The notes beneath the pieces are model-generated. The model did no database searches, was not told the DNA's origin, and worked only from the letters and a program-made list of their open reading frames with translations. Below are positions 47,211 to 47,266 of a DNA stretch of 47,266 nt, piece by piece (positions within the stretch are counted from its first letter, which is position 1; the number at the start of each line of letters is the position of its first letter). This stretch comes from a virus, in the IMG/VR virus record IMGVR_UViG_3300047564_000326, positions 1 through 47,266 of that record; one strand, given 5' to 3'. The translations under genes and the position numbers were made by a program.

Positions 47211-47265
47211 CCTTGTATTCCTTTCGAGAGTTGAGGGCTGTCTTTGCTCCCTCGTATGTGTGCTT
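47200..47265 (-). CDS. C-terminal end of a gene cut by the window edge
   Basis: An open frame enters from the right edge and ends with TAA at 47202-47200, giving 21 visible residues (KHTYEGAKTALN... ending YKDVS). It overlaps the next start by 11 nt, the normal junction type in this operon. Too short to identify; another frame is open here too, so the choice rests on the overlap and codon pattern. Confidence 0.45.
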   Translation of the reverse strand, partial: KHTYEGAKTALNSRKEYKDVS

Positions 47266-47266
47266 C

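Overview
The window is most of the genome of a lytic, short-tailed (podovirus-type) DNA phage, probably of marine origin. The evidence is gene content. A T7-like replication set (DNA polymerase A with exonuclease, primase-helicase, endonuclease I, gp2.5-like SSB) sits beside PhoH, a B12-dependent ribonucleotide reductase, flavin-dependent thymidylate synthase ThyX and a MazG-like pyrophosphohydrolase. From general knowledge this combination recalls roseophage SIO1 and the cobaviruses of marine Rhodobacteraceae, but the host is an inference. No integrase, repressor, tRNA or phage RNA polymerase was found, and good sigma70-type promoters are present, so host RNA polymerase is the likely transcriber. 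Both window edges cut reading frames, so the genome may continue beyond them.

Layout: two converging blocks. The plus-strand block (1-34418) is the packaging and virion block: small accessory genes (HiPIP-like, HNH, DUF5872), terminase, portal, a 1012-residue virion protein with a candidate ADP-ribosyltransferase-like domain, scaffold, major capsid protein, a probable decoration protein, two tail tube/neck proteins, a large tail-fibre and receptor-binding cassette (14634-26140), and the ejection/internal virion proteins with a lytic transglycosylase (26192-34418). A GNRA-loop terminator at 34430-34452 separates it from the minus-strand block (34456-47266), which holds replication and nucleotide metabolism and reads right to left as a tightly overlapped operon with many ATGA, GTGA and TAATG junctions.

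How the parts work together: ThyX, RNR and MazG supply and clean the dNTP pool. Endonuclease I and a Cas4-like nuclease may recycle host DNA and resolve intermediates. Polymerase, helicase and SSB replicate the genome. Terminase packages it through the portal into heads built from scaffold and capsid protein. Internal proteins and the transglycosylase are expected to open a path through the envelope, and the fibre cassette recognises the host.

Most unusual points: (1) a run of paralogous fibre proteins in which arrays of exactly five propeller-like repeats are nested inside a small fibre fold, next to a 14-repeat (2 x 7) protein, the whole region flanked by two related tail-assembly chaperone genes; (2) a consensus promoter whose transcript should begin in a structured RNA leader before the capsid gene; (3) a promoter that would make a leaderless mRNA before the terminase genes, and a terminase gene with no ATG before its Walker A motif; (4) the ADP-ribosyltransferase-like domain in a probable virion protein; (5) several overlapped very small genes, one of 21 codons. 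No complete holin/endolysin/spanin cassette was recognised.
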